This document shows positions 16,485-25,578 of a DNA stretch of 64,000 nucleotides, one piece after another. A model generated the notes under the pieces. The model was not told the DNA's origin, ran no database searches, and saw only the letters and a list, made by a program, of their open reading frames with translations. The position numbers were made by a program, and so were the translations under genes. Origin of the DNA: JBBDYG01 sp040901765 (GTDB taxonomy: Bacteria > Planctomycetota > Planctomycetia > Pirellulales > Lacipirellulaceae); assembly GCA_040901765.1 (NCBI GenBank), contig JBBDYG010000106.1, positions 1 through 64,000 of the forward strand, read 5' to 3'. The first letter of the stretch is position 1. Every line of letters begins with the position of its first letter.

Positions 16485-16997
16485 TTAGGAATCGAGTCGT
16501 TTTTTCCAAAACGCCGAGAGATGGGGCGGTTCCACTTGGTCGCTGCCGACGAAGCCGCAACTTGCGTACAACTTCTGTGCCGCGTGGTTGTCTCCGCGGA
16601 CCTCAAGGGTTAACCCGCAATAGCCCTGAGCGCGGGCGTCGCTTTCGATACGGGCGAGCAACGCCCGGCCTACACCGCGGCCGCGGAATTCGGGCCGCAC
16701 CACCAAGTCGTGAATATTCACCAGCGGCCGCGCAGCAAAGCTGCTGTAGCCCACTATGCAGGTTGCCAGACCAACTGGCATTTCGCTCAAAAATGCGAGC
16801 CACACGCGACTGGCGGGATGGTCCCGCAGAAAATCGGGCAGACGGTTGCGAACATTTGCCGCCAAGGGCGTTGAGCCGCCAATCGGCTCGGTGGCGTAAA
16901 GGTCCAGCAGTTCGACCAGCGCCCGCCGGTCGGCGTCGAGGGCGTAGTTGATTGACCGAATCTCAAGTTCGTTGCCTGGCTTCGCTGCGGTTCCCAT
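16485..16997 (-). CDS. GNAT family N-acetyltransferase
   Basis: This 170-residue GNAT protein has a clear acetyl-CoA-binding motif A (VRPEFRGRGVGRALL) and motif B ending in NHAAQKLYASCGF. It runs convergent with the other GNAT gene, with only eight bases between stops. The ATG at 16997 begins MGTAAKPGNELEIRS; upstream sequence in frame is repeat-derived. The substrate is unknown. Confidence 0.85.
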   Translation of the reverse strand: MGTAAKPGNELEIRSINYALDADRRALVELLDLYATEPIGGSTPLAANVRNRLPDFLRDHPASRVWLAFLSEMPVGLATCIVGYSSFAARPLVNIHDLVVRPEFRGRGVGRALLARIESDARAQGYCGLTLEVRGDNHAAQKLYASCGFVGSDQVEPPHLSAFWKKRLDS

Positions 16998-17021
16998 CGG
17001 CCGTATTATGCGGCCCGCGGA

Positions 17022-17044
17022 CCGGGAGGGCGAGGCTCCCGCCG
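17022..17044. repeat. Short inverted repeat CCGGGAG-GGCGAGG-CTCCCGCCG
   Basis: The arms CGGGAG and CTCCCG flank GGCGAGG in the divergent region between the GNAT gene and rpmF. It is probably a REP-like element. Confidence 0.45.
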
Positions 17045-17068
17045 AGCCTTGGTGCAGGCACGGCCCCG

Positions 17069-17098
17069 TTGACACCTTAGCCAATTCCCCGGTACATT
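17069..17098 (+). promoter_or_regulatory. Putative sigma70 promoter for rpmF and the fab genes
   Basis: A perfect TTGACA (17069-17074) and TACATT (17093-17098) are separated by 18 bases, about 60 bases before the rpmF start. It is the best consensus promoter I found in the window. It would drive rpmF and, in the absence of a terminator, fabD. Confidence 0.5.
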
Positions 17099-17160
17099 GT
17101 GGGGCTAATTCCGCAAGTGCGTAACTCGTTTCGCCAAAACATGTTCCGATAGGTGTCGCG

Positions 17161-17343
17161 ATGGCCGTCCCCAAACGAAAACATTCCAATGCGCGGACTG
17201 GTAGCCGTCGTGCTCACGACGCGCTGAAGCCCAAGCAGCTTCATGCCTGCCCCAAGTGCGGTACGCCGATTCCGTCGCACGTGGTCTGCCCGAATCCCAA
17301 TTGCGGGAATTACATGGGCCGAACGATGGTCGAATCGACCTAG
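17161..17343 (+). CDS. rpmF: 50S ribosomal protein L32
   Basis: This 60-residue L32 begins MAVPKRKHSNARTGSRRAHD, the hallmark N-terminus. It keeps the zinc-ribbon Cys pairs (CPKCG and CPNPNCG), so it is the zinc-binding form. In many bacteria rpmF leads the fatty-acid genes, linking ribosome and membrane synthesis. Here fabD follows after 47 bases; plsX and fabH, often next to rpmF, are absent. Confidence 0.96.
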   Translation: MAVPKRKHSNARTGSRRAHDALKPKQLHACPKCGTPIPSHVVCPNPNCGNYMGRTMVEST

Positions 17344-17390
17344 CCTCCACCTCTGCCAATTTTACGCCCCGCGGTTTGGAGGGACGCCCG

Positions 17391-18305
17391 TTGGCCAGCA
17401 AGACGGCACTGCTGTTTCCGGGTCAGGGTGCCCAGATGGTCGGCATGGGGGCGGAGTTGTACGCTTCACTCGCGACTGCGAAACAGCTCTACGATCGGGC
17501 CAGCGAACAATTGGGCTACGACTTACACGAACTGTGCGCGCGCGGCCCGGCCGAAGAACTCGATTCAACGATCTATAGTCAGCCCGCCCTCTACGTCACC
17601 AGTCTTGCGGCGCTGGAGCAGCTCAAGCAAGATTCGCCCGATGTGATCGACCATTGCGTGGCGACGGCTGGATTGAGCCTGGGCGAATATACCGCACTGG
17701 CCTTTGCGGGGGCGGTCTCGTTCGAGGATGGTCTGCGTGTGGTGGCCGAGCGCGGGCGGGCGATGCAGGACGCGGCAGATAATGCTTCCAGCGGCATGGT
17801 GAGCGTGCTCGGACTAGATGCCGACCAAGTCCAGCGGCTGTGCGATGAGGCACGCCACGGCGACGTACTCGATATCGCAAACTATCTCTGTCCCGGCAAT
17901 ATCGTGGTTTCCGGAGCGAACGCAGCCTGTGAACGGATTGCCGAACTGGCGACGCAGGCCGGGGCGATGCGGGTGATTCCGCTGGCGGTTGCCGGGGCTT
18001 TTCACACGTCGCTGATGCAACCGGCCGTGGATCGGCTGCGGGCCGTTCTTGCCGACGTGCCGCTCAACAGCCCGCGAATTCCAGTGATATCGAACGTCGA
18101 TGCGCGCCCTCACAGCGATCCCGATGAAATTCGTTCGCTCCTCGTGGAACAAGTGGTTCGCCCGGTGCGGTGGGAGGATTCGGTACGGCGGCTGATTGCG
18201 GATTTTGGCGTAGAACAGTTTTACGAACTCGGCCCCGGCCGCGTGTTGAGGGGCTTGCTGAAACGAATCGATCGCTTGCTTCCCTGCGAGAGCGTGCCGG
18301 CGTAG
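17391..18305 (+). CDS. fabD: Malonyl-CoA:ACP transacylase (FabD)
   Basis: This 304-residue enzyme moves malonyl groups from CoA to acyl carrier protein. Features are FPGQGAQMVGMG at the N-terminus, the nucleophile elbow GLSLGEY, the catalytic His in GAFHTSLM, and the C-terminal ELGPGRVLRGL. No ATG lies upstream of the first motif. The TTG at 17391 is the best start because GGAGGG ends eight bases before it and the protein then has the usual FabD length. It is followed by a repeat and fabG. Confidence 0.94.
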   Translation: MASKTALLFPGQGAQMVGMGAELYASLATAKQLYDRASEQLGYDLHELCARGPAEELDSTIYSQPALYVTSLAALEQLKQDSPDVIDHCVATAGLSLGEYTALAFAGAVSFEDGLRVVAERGRAMQDAADNASSGMVSVLGLDADQVQRLCDEARHGDVLDIANYLCPGNIVVSGANAACERIAELATQAGAMRVIPLAVAGAFHTSLMQPAVDRLRAVLADVPLNSPRIPVISNVDARPHSDPDEIRSLLVEQVVRPVRWEDSVRRLIADFGVEQFYELGPGRVLRGLLKRIDRLLPCESVPA

Positions 18306-18354
18306 CCTTCGAACAACCTTTTGAGCCGTCGCACCACGTGCGACACGGAAAAAC

Positions 18355-18439
18355 GGGTGGCACGCCCTGAGGCTCTGCGAAGGGCGTGGTGAAGATACGT
18401 GCCACGCCACGCCCTTCGCGGACTCAGGGCATGCCACCC
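18355..18439. repeat. Inverted repeat, GGTGGCACGCCCTGAGG family
   Basis: The arms GGGTGGCACGCCCTGAGGC and ACTCAGGGCATGCCACCC contain inner arms CGAAGGGCGTGG and CCACGCCCTTCG. It lies between fabD and fabG and would fold into a long hairpin in the transcript. Sister copies are at 4853-4942 and 55238-55326. Confidence 0.8.
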
Positions 18440-18467
18440 ACCGAAATCACTCAATGGAGGAAACCCC

Positions 18468-19244
18468 ATGTCGGATGATCCTGACCGTCGAATTCGGGTC
18501 AATCTCTCGGGCCAATCGGCATTAGTGACGGGTGCGTCGCGCGGCATTGGCAAGGCGATCGCTCTAGCACTCGGGCAGTCCGGAGCGAAAGTGGCGTGCC
18601 TTGCACGGAGTCCCGACAAGCTCGAAGAAACGGCCTCGGCGATCCGGGCTGGAGGCGGCGAGGCACTGGTGCTGGCAGCCGACGTAGTGGACAGCGCCGC
18701 GGCGGATGCAGCCGTCCAGCAGGTCGTCGATAAATGGGGACAGCTCGACATCCTGGTCAATAACGCCGGCATTACCCGCGATACCTTGCTGCCGCGTATG
18801 AGCGACGAGGATTGGGATGCCGTGATCGCGACCAACCTTCGCAGCGTGTTCTTGTTCACGCGTGCCGCGGCCCAGGCAATGGTGCGGGCCAAGCGGGGGC
18901 GGATCATCAATATTTCCAGCGTTTCGGGTCTCATGGGCAATCCCGGGCAGGCGAACTACTCCGCTTCCAAGGCCGGGGTCATCGGGTTCACGCAGACGGT
19001 TGCCCGGGAATTGGCCAGTAAACGTCGTCCGATCACCGTCAACGCCATTTGCCCAGGTTTTATCGCTTCGGACATGACCGAAGCGCTGGGCGAGGCCCTG
19101 CAGGCGGCCGTCAAAGAGCGGATCCCGCTTCAAAGACTCGGAGAGGCCCAAGAGGTGGCCGACGCCGTCCTTTACTTGGCGAGTGCCTCGACCGCCTACA
19201 TGACTGGCCAAGTGATAACTCTCGACGGCGGCCTCACCGCCTGA
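18468..19244 (+). CDS. fabG: 3-oxoacyl-ACP reductase (FabG)
   Basis: This 258-residue SDR enzyme carries out NADPH reduction of 3-oxoacyl-ACP. It has the cofactor motif TGASRGIGKAI, NNAGITRDTL, the catalytic Tyr-Lys in NYSASKAG, and the C-terminal ending YMTGQVITLDGG typical of FabG. A strong ribosome site (TGGAGGA) precedes the ATG at 18468. The N-terminal 14 residues (SDDPDRRIRVNLSG) are slightly longer than usual. Its place between fabD and acpP supports the assignment over other SDRs. Confidence 0.93.
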   Translation: MSDDPDRRIRVNLSGQSALVTGASRGIGKAIALALGQSGAKVACLARSPDKLEETASAIRAGGGEALVLAADVVDSAAADAAVQQVVDKWGQLDILVNNAGITRDTLLPRMSDEDWDAVIATNLRSVFLFTRAAAQAMVRAKRGRIINISSVSGLMGNPGQANYSASKAGVIGFTQTVARELASKRRPITVNAICPGFIASDMTEALGEALQAAVKERIPLQRLGEAQEVADAVLYLASASTAYMTGQVITLDGGLTA

Positions 19245-19311
19245 AAGCGACAGTGCAGCGGTTTAAAGCCCCCCAATCGACCTAGACACCCCACGGAAAA
19301 GGCGGTATATC

Positions 19312-19341
19312 TTGACCTCGCTTACGGAGTCGCTCTATTTT
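19312..19341 (+). promoter_or_regulatory. Putative promoter upstream of acpP
   Basis: TTGACC (19312-19317) and TATTTT (19336-19341) are 18 bases apart, within the 274-base gap between fabG and acpP. A separate promoter would suit the high demand for acyl carrier protein. Confidence 0.4.
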
Positions 19342-19518
19342 GAGGGGCTGTCCGCCTGATGCAGTGACTTCATTGATTGGCGCAGGAGTTGCGCACGCCC
19401 GTGTAAGTAAATTTTTTTGTTCTTCCAACCGGTCTCGGCGAACGTGTGAACGCAAGCCCATTGGCCACTGGGAGATGGTAGATATTCACCTGACTAGCGG
19501 AAAGAAGGAGGACCAATC

Positions 19519-19758
19519 GTGGCCTCAGTGATGGAACGTGTGACCGACATCGTGGCCGAGCAACTCGGTGTCGACAAAGAGAAGATTACCCCCGAGACTT
19601 CGTTCGTAAACGACCTCGGAGCAGACTCGCTCGACACTGTCGAGCTGGTGATGGAGCTCGAAGAGGAATTCGACATCAACATACCCGATGACGCCGCCGA
19701 GAAGATTCAAACGGTAGGTCAGGCGGTTGAGTACATCGAGAAGTCTGCCAACAAGTAG
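19519..19758 (+). CDS. acpP: Acyl carrier protein
   Basis: This 79-residue acidic four-helix protein carries growing acyl chains on a phosphopantetheine arm. The attachment Ser is in GADSLDTVELVM (Ser37). The start is GTG at 19519 behind a strong AAGGAGGA site; an internal ATG at 19531 would trim four residues. It has its own putative promoter and terminator. Confidence 0.96.
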   Translation: MASVMERVTDIVAEQLGVDKEKITPETSFVNDLGADSLDTVELVMELEEEFDINIPDDAAEKIQTVGQAVEYIEKSANK

Positions 19759-19805
19759 CGGCGGAGAGATTCACGCCTCTCCACGCGGTTGTGAGAATTA
19801 GCTCT

Positions 19806-19837
19806 CGGCGCACGGCTCGGGTCGGTGCGCCGTTTTT
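19806..19837 (+). terminator. Rho-independent terminator after acpP
   Basis: The stem CGGCGCAC / GTGCGCCG (19806-19813 and 19825-19832) with an 11-base loop is followed directly by TTTTT. Confidence 0.75.
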
Positions 19838-19917
19838 GTTCCACAAGTCAGTCGATCGCGGCCGGCCAACGCGGATTGTCAGCCGGGAACGACTGACCTA
19901 TCGGTGAGATGCAATCC

Positions 19918-21156
19918 ATGAAACGGCGCGTCGTGGTCACGGGGATTGGGGCAATTACGTCACTGGCCGCGAAGGTGCCCGATCTTTGGAGCCGGATTCT
20001 TGAGGGCAAGAGCGGAATCCACCAGCTTAAAGCGTTTGACACGGCCAAATTTAAGGTCAACTTCGGCGGCGACATCCACGATTGGAACCCCGACGGGTAC
20101 ATCGATCGCAAAGAAGAAAAGCGGCTCGACCGCTTTACTCAGTTCGCCTTGGTCGGCGGCATTGATGCCGTCAAGGATGCTGGCATTGATTTCTCCGGCG
20201 ACGATCCCTTTCGCTGCGGCGTGATTCTCGGCTCGGGCATCGGCGGCCTGACCGAAATCGAAACCCAGGTCGAGCGGCTAATCACCAAAGGCCCTGAAAA
20301 GGTTTCGGCGTTCACGATTCCCAAAATGATGCTCAACGCCGCCAGCGGGCATATTTCCATTCGTTATGGACTTCGCGGGCCAAACTATGCCGTGGCCACC
20401 GCTTGCGCGAGCGCCACCAACGCCATGGGCGATGCGTTCAAGGCGATTCAGTACGACGACGCAGACGTCATGATCACTGGCGGCACGGAGGCGGCCTGCA
20501 CGCCCATGGGCTTAAGCGGTTTCACGAACATGAAGGCGCTTTCCGAGCGGGTCGACGATCCCCAGTCCGCCAGCCGGCCCTTCGACGCGGATCGCGATGG
20601 ATTTGTCCTCTCCGAGGGCGCCGGCATCTTGATCTTCGAGGAGATCGAACACGCCCGCGCGCGAGGCGCCAAGATTTATGGGGAGGTGCTGGGCTACGGC
20701 GCCAGCGCCGATGGCGGGCACATCACCCAGCCCGACGCCCAGGGCACCGGCGCCGCCCGCGCCATGAGCGGCGCGCTGCGCGACGCGCGCCTCAATCCAA
20801 CGGACATCGATTACATTAACGCCCACGGCACGAGCACGCCGCTGGGCGATAAGGCCGAGACGACCGCGATCAAGGCCGTGTTCGGCGACTACGCCTACAA
20901 GCTCAGCGTCTCCAGCACGAAGAGCCAGCTTGGCCATCTGCTGGGCGCCAGCGGCGGGGTCGAGTTGGTCCTTTGCCTGAAAGCGCTCGAGGATCAGGTT
21001 TGCCCACCAACCATCAACTACCGCACGCCCGATCCGGAGTGCGATCTCGACTACACGCCGAACGAACCGCGGCAGCGATCGCTGCGGGTGGTGATGAGCA
21101 ACAGCTTCGGCTTCGGCGGCCATAATGCATCGATTGTGGTCGGCAAAGTCGCGTAA
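19918..21156 (+). CDS. fabF: 3-oxoacyl-ACP synthase II (FabF)
   Basis: This 412-residue condensing enzyme elongates acyl-ACP with malonyl-ACP. The Cys-His-His triad is visible: Cys163 in ATACASATNAMG, His in NAHGTSTPLGD and His in KSQLGHLLGASGG. The ATG at 19918 opens with MKRRVVVTGIG and sits nine bases after GGTGAG; an ATG nine bases earlier is possible. The protein is cut off from acpP by a terminator, so it may have its own promoter, although the genes form one functional cluster. Confidence 0.95.
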   Translation: MKRRVVVTGIGAITSLAAKVPDLWSRILEGKSGIHQLKAFDTAKFKVNFGGDIHDWNPDGYIDRKEEKRLDRFTQFALVGGIDAVKDAGIDFSGDDPFRCGVILGSGIGGLTEIETQVERLITKGPEKVSAFTIPKMMLNAASGHISIRYGLRGPNYAVATACASATNAMGDAFKAIQYDDADVMITGGTEAACTPMGLSGFTNMKALSERVDDPQSASRPFDADRDGFVLSEGAGILIFEEIEHARARGAKIYGEVLGYGASADGGHITQPDAQGTGAARAMSGALRDARLNPTDIDYINAHGTSTPLGDKAETTAIKAVFGDYAYKLSVSSTKSQLGHLLGASGGVELVLCLKALEDQVCPPTINYRTPDPECDLDYTPNEPRQRSLRVVMSNSFGFGGHNASIVVGKVA

Positions 21157-21357
21157 TCGCACCGCCGCCACGCTCCCCGTTAGCCGCGACGCGAAGCCGA
21201 GTCTTCGAGGCGCAGCGGAGCACGCAATCGGTTCCGCACTCGACTTCGCTGTTTTAGCCCCGCCGTGCGCGATATACTAAAGAGCAACACATCGAACGCG
21301 GAGTTAGATCGCAACATTTTTGCCGATAAGCTCCCGCCGCGAAATTGGCCTCCAATA

Positions 21358-22035
21358 ATGTCTACCGTAGTTGAACCTATCGTCCATACGCAAATGACTT
21401 TCCCAAGGGATTGGTCAATGGCGGACCTGCGCGAACATTTGTGCGACGTGCCCGAGGATCGGATTCGACTGTATCCAACACCAGGCACCGCGACGGAGGA
21501 GGAGTCGCTACTCGTCGCTGAGAGAGGTGAAGGGTTATGTGAACTGGTCGATGGAGTCTTGGTGGAGAAAACGATGGGCTACATCGAGTCGAATTTGGCA
21601 ATCGAGTTGGCGTGCATCATTCGGAATTTCCTGGATCAATATCGGATCGGGAAGCTGTTCGGATCGGATGGCCCTTACCGGTTATTCGCTGGAAGACTGC
21701 GAATGCCGGACCTTTCGTTCGTGCCGTGGACCCGATTTCCGGGGCGCACGCTGCCGAAGGGTCGCGTCTTGGCTTTCGCTCCGGATCTCGCCGTAGAAAT
21801 CCTTTCCGAGGGCAACACCAAGCGCGAAATGCAACTCAAGCTCGCCGAATACTTCCAAGCCGGCACGCGGCTCGTATGGTACATCGACCCCCGCGACCGC
21901 ACCGCCACGATTTACACGGCCATCGATCACGAAGAAAAGATCGACGCGAATGGCATTCTCGACGGCCGCGACGTGCTTCCCGGCTTTACTCTGCGGTTGG
22001 GCGATCTATTTGCACGGGCTGAAGGGCCGCCGTAA
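21358..22035 (+). CDS. Uma2 family putative endonuclease (DUF820)
   Basis: This 225-residue Uma2 protein shows the core motifs CELVDGVLVEKTMGYIES, MPDLSFVPW, DLAVEILSEGN and the typical KLAEYFQAGTRLVWYIDP. The Glu-x-Leu spacing around AVEIL fits a PD-(D/E)XK-like site. It differs from the other Uma2 (12280-12891), so the two are separate family members and not a local duplication. The ATG at 21358 follows a region with no clear ribosome site. Confidence 0.85.
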   Translation: MSTVVEPIVHTQMTFPRDWSMADLREHLCDVPEDRIRLYPTPGTATEEESLLVAERGEGLCELVDGVLVEKTMGYIESNLAIELACIIRNFLDQYRIGKLFGSDGPYRLFAGRLRMPDLSFVPWTRFPGRTLPKGRVLAFAPDLAVEILSEGNTKREMQLKLAEYFQAGTRLVWYIDPRDRTATIYTAIDHEEKIDANGILDGRDVLPGFTLRLGDLFARAEGPP

Positions 22036-22151
22036 TAGGGGTTGTGCGGCATCGCCGTCGCCGTTATCTGTCTGGCGATCTACCCCAGAGCGATCCGCAT
22101 TCAAGTTCTTTCGCCCCTTGCCGCTTCCATCGAATCAGGATACCCTGAATT

Positions 22152-22174
22152 CAATTGAGAACGAGTCTCAATTG
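22152..22174 (+). promoter_or_regulatory. Fur-like palindrome upstream of feoA
   Basis: CAATTGAGA-ACGAG-TCTCAATTG is a perfect 9-5-9 inverted repeat ending 16 bases before the feoA start. It resembles Fur-type operators (TGAGAA...TCTCA) and its position before ferrous iron transport genes supports iron-dependent repression. Confidence 0.6.
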
Positions 22175-22190
22175 CGACTGCGATCCCCTT

Positions 22191-22451
22191 ATGTCCAAAT
22201 CTTCTATCCCACTCGCATCGGCCCGCCCCGATCAAGTCGCCGTCGTGGCGTCAGTAGACGTGCCGGCTGATGACGCCGCTCGGCTGATGGCCTTGGGCGT
22301 CTGCGCTGGTCGTAAGGTGCAGGTCGTCAAGCAGGGCGACCCACTGATTGTGCGGGTCGTTGGCACCCGGGTGGGAGTGTCCGCTCGGCTGGCCGAACTG
22401 GTCGCGGTTCGCCCTTTGAATGAGCCTGCCCCAATTCTCTCCGCGGGCTGA
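22191..22451 (+). CDS. feoA: FeoA family protein
   Basis: This 86-residue SH3-like FeoA protein assists the FeoB iron transporter. The family pattern is visible: AARLMALGVCAGRKVQVVKQGDPLIVRVVGTRVGVSARLAELV. The ATG at 22191 gives a protein a little longer than usual, with a Ser/Ala-rich N-terminus. It lies 33 bases before feoB and directly after the Fur-like site. Confidence 0.88.
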   Translation: MSKSSIPLASARPDQVAVVASVDVPADDAARLMALGVCAGRKVQVVKQGDPLIVRVVGTRVGVSARLAELVAVRPLNEPAPILSAG

Positions 22452-22484
22452 TGCCCAGCCGCTCGCCTTTCCAATTTCTCTGCC

Positions 22485-24494
22485 GTGTCTATCGCCGCTC
22501 AAACTGAACTGCCAATTCTGGCCACCGCGCGGCCGCTGGTCACTCGGCCGCCGCGTGTGGCGCTGGTCGGCAATCCCAATGCTGGAAAGACTTCGCTGTT
22601 CAATCGGCTCACGGGGCTACGGGCGAAAACAGCCAACTTTCCCGGCACCACCGTTGAGCACCGCCGTGGACGCATCGTATGCGGCGGAAAAACGGTCGAA
22701 TTGATTGACCTTCCAGGGCTTTATTCGCTTGATGCGGTAACGCCCGACGAGCAAGTCGCTCGCCAGATCATCTTGGGCGAGCGCCACGGCGCTTCAACCC
22801 CCGATCTGTTAGTTATCGTTGTCGACGCGACGAATATCGAACGCAACTTGTTTCTTGCCAGCCAAGTGTTGGAGCTGGAACAGTCGACCATTGTGGCGCT
22901 CACTCAAATCGACCTCGCCCGAAAGCAGGGTATCGGCATCGATCTAGGTGAGTTGAGCCAGCGACTCGGTTGCCGAGTGGTGCCCGTTTCCGCCCGCACC
23001 GGCGAGGGCATTGCCGCCCTTCACAAGGCACTAGCGCAAGGGCTGTCGGTCCCAGAGCAACCGGTCTTGGCCGAACCGGTCTCCGCCTGCGGCTCGTGTG
23101 GCGGGTGCCAATACGCGACCCGTTACGATTGGGCCGAGCGGACCTCCAACGCGGCCGTCCACGGGGGCGGGACACACGGCCATTGGACCGAAGCCATCGA
23201 CCGCGTGGTCACGCATAAATTCGTGGGCCTGATGTGCTTCGCCGCAGTCATGTTCCTTACCTTCATGCTGATTTTCTGGATTGCCCAGTATCCCATGGAA
23301 TTGATCGATGGCTGGTTCGCCCTTGCCGGCGGAGCCGTCAATCGTTGGCTTCCCGCGGGCGACTTGGCCAGCCTGCTGGCCGACGGCCTGATCGGCGGCG
23401 TCGGGGGCATGCTCATTTTTTTGCCGCAGATTTGCCTGCTATTCTTCGTGCTCGCGCTGCTGGAAGACTCCGGCTACATGGCCCGCGCGGCGTTCGTGAT
23501 GGACAAACTGATGCACCGCGTCGGCCTGCCGGGCAAGGCATTCGTGCCGATGCTCTCGGCCCATGCGTGCGCGATCCCGGCGATTATGTCGACCCGCGTG
23601 ATCGAAGACCGCCGCGATCGCTTGGCGACGATCCTCGTGCTGCCGCTGATGTCGTGCTCCGCCCGCGTGCCGGTTTACGCGATGGTCACCGCCCTGCTCT
23701 TCCCGCACGACCCGTTGCGAGCGGCGCTACTGTTCGCCGGCGCGTACCTGCTGGGCATCGTCGCGGCGCTGGCAATGGCTCTGGTATTCAAGACGACGTT
23801 GCTCAAGGGCCGCACAAAGCCGCTGGTGATTGAACTGCCCCACTATCGTCTTCCGTCGCTTCGCAACGCCTTCGTGCTGATGCTCGATCGCGCGTGGGTG
23901 TTCATCAAAACGGCCGGCTCGGTGATTCTAGTGATCTCGCTCGCGATGTGGATCTTGGCAACCTATCCCAAGACAGACATCATGGAGTTGCCTGCCGAAC
24001 AGCAGACAAGAATCGCGCAACTCCAATCTGCCGGCGACACCGCGGCCGCGGACGCGCTGTTGCAGCAGGCCCAGCTTGAACACTCCTTCGCCGGCCGCAT
24101 GGGGGCGATCGCTCAGCCGGTGTTCGCTCCACTGGGTTTTGACTGGAAGATGAGCATCGGCATCGTCAGTTCGTTTGCGGCGCGCGAGGTAATCGTCTCG
24201 ACGCTCGCCGTGCTCTACGGTGTCGGCGAGGCGGCCGACGAAGACGTCAATTCGCTCTATCAATCGCTTCGCTCCTCAAAGCATCCCGACGGCGCGCCGG
24301 TCTATACCACAGCCGCCTGCTTGAGCCTCCTGGTGTTCTACGTTTTGGCGATGCAATGCCTGCCGACGCAGGCGGTCACCCGCCGGGAAACCGGCTCCTG
24401 GAAATGGCCGGCGATACAACTCGCTTACATGAGCGTCCTGGCCTACACGGCGGCTCTTGTCACGTACCAGACCGCCTCGTGGTGCGGCCTCTAA
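22485..24494 (+). CDS. feoB: Ferrous iron transporter FeoB
   Basis: This 669-residue FeoB takes up Fe2+ across the inner membrane. The N-terminal G domain has G1 GNPNAGKT (29-36), G2 around GTTVEH, G3 DLPGLYSL and G4 TQID. It is followed by gate-type membrane segments, including MLSAHACAIPAIMSTR and MSCSARVPVYAMV. A Cys-rich stretch between the G domain and membrane part (CGSCGGCQYATRYDW) is unusual and could bind metal. The protein is shorter than E. coli FeoB (773) and no FeoC follows. The start is GTG at 22485. Confidence 0.95.
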   Translation: MSIAAQTELPILATARPLVTRPPRVALVGNPNAGKTSLFNRLTGLRAKTANFPGTTVEHRRGRIVCGGKTVELIDLPGLYSLDAVTPDEQVARQIILGERHGASTPDLLVIVVDATNIERNLFLASQVLELEQSTIVALTQIDLARKQGIGIDLGELSQRLGCRVVPVSARTGEGIAALHKALAQGLSVPEQPVLAEPVSACGSCGGCQYATRYDWAERTSNAAVHGGGTHGHWTEAIDRVVTHKFVGLMCFAAVMFLTFMLIFWIAQYPMELIDGWFALAGGAVNRWLPAGDLASLLADGLIGGVGGMLIFLPQICLLFFVLALLEDSGYMARAAFVMDKLMHRVGLPGKAFVPMLSAHACAIPAIMSTRVIEDRRDRLATILVLPLMSCSARVPVYAMVTALLFPHDPLRAALLFAGAYLLGIVAALAMALVFKTTLLKGRTKPLVIELPHYRLPSLRNAFVLMLDRAWVFIKTAGSVILVISLAMWILATYPKTDIMELPAEQQTRIAQLQSAGDTAAADALLQQAQLEHSFAGRMGAIAQPVFAPLGFDWKMSIGIVSSFAAREVIVSTLAVLYGVGEAADEDVNSLYQSLRSSKHPDGAPVYTTAACLSLLVFYVLAMQCLPTQAVTRRETGSWKWPAIQLAYMSVLAYTAALVTYQTASWCGL

Positions 24495-24700
24495 CTCCCC
24501 ACGTAGGCGAGTTCTTCATTCTCGCTTATCCGCTCCTTCACGCAGCGCAGGTACCCTGTCGCCTAAACAACAGGCATGCGCGTCCATTCAACTGCGCATG
24601 ATAGCACGCGAACGCTGCGATTATCGCGGTAATTCCTGGTCGGCATGAGCATTGCATCAAGCACTCCGTTTCACATTACTCACCCCGAGGAACTCACTTG

Positions 24701-25549
24701 ATGAAGACTGGTTTTCTTATCGACATGGATGGCGTCATGTACCGGAGCGCGACGCTGATTCCGGGCGCCGTCGAGTTTATCCGCCTGTTGCGCGATTGGG
24801 ATCTCCCATTTCTATTCCTAACGAACAATAGCCAGCGTACCCGCCGCGATGTTGCTACCAAGCTCCAGCGAATGGGTATGCCCGTCGGCGAAGAGCACAT
24901 TTTCACTTGCGCCATGGCCACTGCCCGGTTCCTTGCCCAGCAGAAACCGGCCGGCAACGCTTACGTCATTGGTGAAGGCGGCTTGCTCAACGCCCTTCAT
25001 CTGAATGGTTTCTCCGTTGTGGACAAATCGCCAGACTACGTCGTTGTTGGCGAAGGCCGCACGCTATCGTTCGAGATGCTCGAGCATGCCGTGCAAATGG
25101 TCATCGACGGCGCGAAGCTGATCGCCACGAACCTCGACCCCAATTGTCCGACGCAAACCGGCACGCGGCCCGGCTGCGGTGCAATTGTCTCGCTGATCGA
25201 GGCCGCGACGGGCGTCAAGGCCTTCAGCGTGGGCAAGCCTAGCCCCGTGATGATGCGCGTCGCCCGCAAGGAGTTGGGCATGGCCACCTCCGAGACGATC
25301 ATGATCGGCGACACGATGGAGACCGACATCCTGGGCGGCGTTCAGATGGGTTACCGCACCGTGCTGGTCCTCACCGGCTCGACCAAACGGGAAGACCTGG
25401 CACGATACGCGTACCAGCCCGACGTGGTTGTCGAATCGGTTGCCGATTTATGCGACCCGACCAAGCTGTTGCACGAATTGATTCCCAGCCGCGGTCGCGA
25501 GGACGACACCCCACTCGACATGCGAGAATGGGTCGCGGCCCACTCGTGA
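24701..25549 (+). CDS. HAD-superfamily phosphatase, NagD-like
   Basis: This 282-residue HAD hydrolase has motif I as FLIDMDGVMYR, motif II as LFLTNNSQRTRR, motif III Lys in GKPSPVMMRVA and motif IV as IGDTMETDILGG. The arrangement with a C2-type cap fits the NagD/4-nitrophenylphosphatase group, which dephosphorylates nucleotides or sugar phosphates. The ATG at 24701 follows CGAGGAAC; a TTG immediately before it is not needed. It stands alone, 206 bases after feoB, with a repeat downstream. Confidence 0.9.
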   Translation: MKTGFLIDMDGVMYRSATLIPGAVEFIRLLRDWDLPFLFLTNNSQRTRRDVATKLQRMGMPVGEEHIFTCAMATARFLAQQKPAGNAYVIGEGGLLNALHLNGFSVVDKSPDYVVVGEGRTLSFEMLEHAVQMVIDGAKLIATNLDPNCPTQTGTRPGCGAIVSLIEAATGVKAFSVGKPSPVMMRVARKELGMATSETIMIGDTMETDILGGVQMGYRTVLVLTGSTKREDLARYAYQPDVVVESVADLCDPTKLLHELIPSRGREDDTPLDMREWVAAHS

Positions 25550-25578
25550 GCCCGTCGCTCCTTGCGTTGCGGATAGCT

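Noticed and set aside
18355..18439. The fabD-fabG hairpin as a Rho-independent terminator
   Set aside because: A strong stem but no T-tract, and identical structures lie in unrelated places. I treat it as a repeat.
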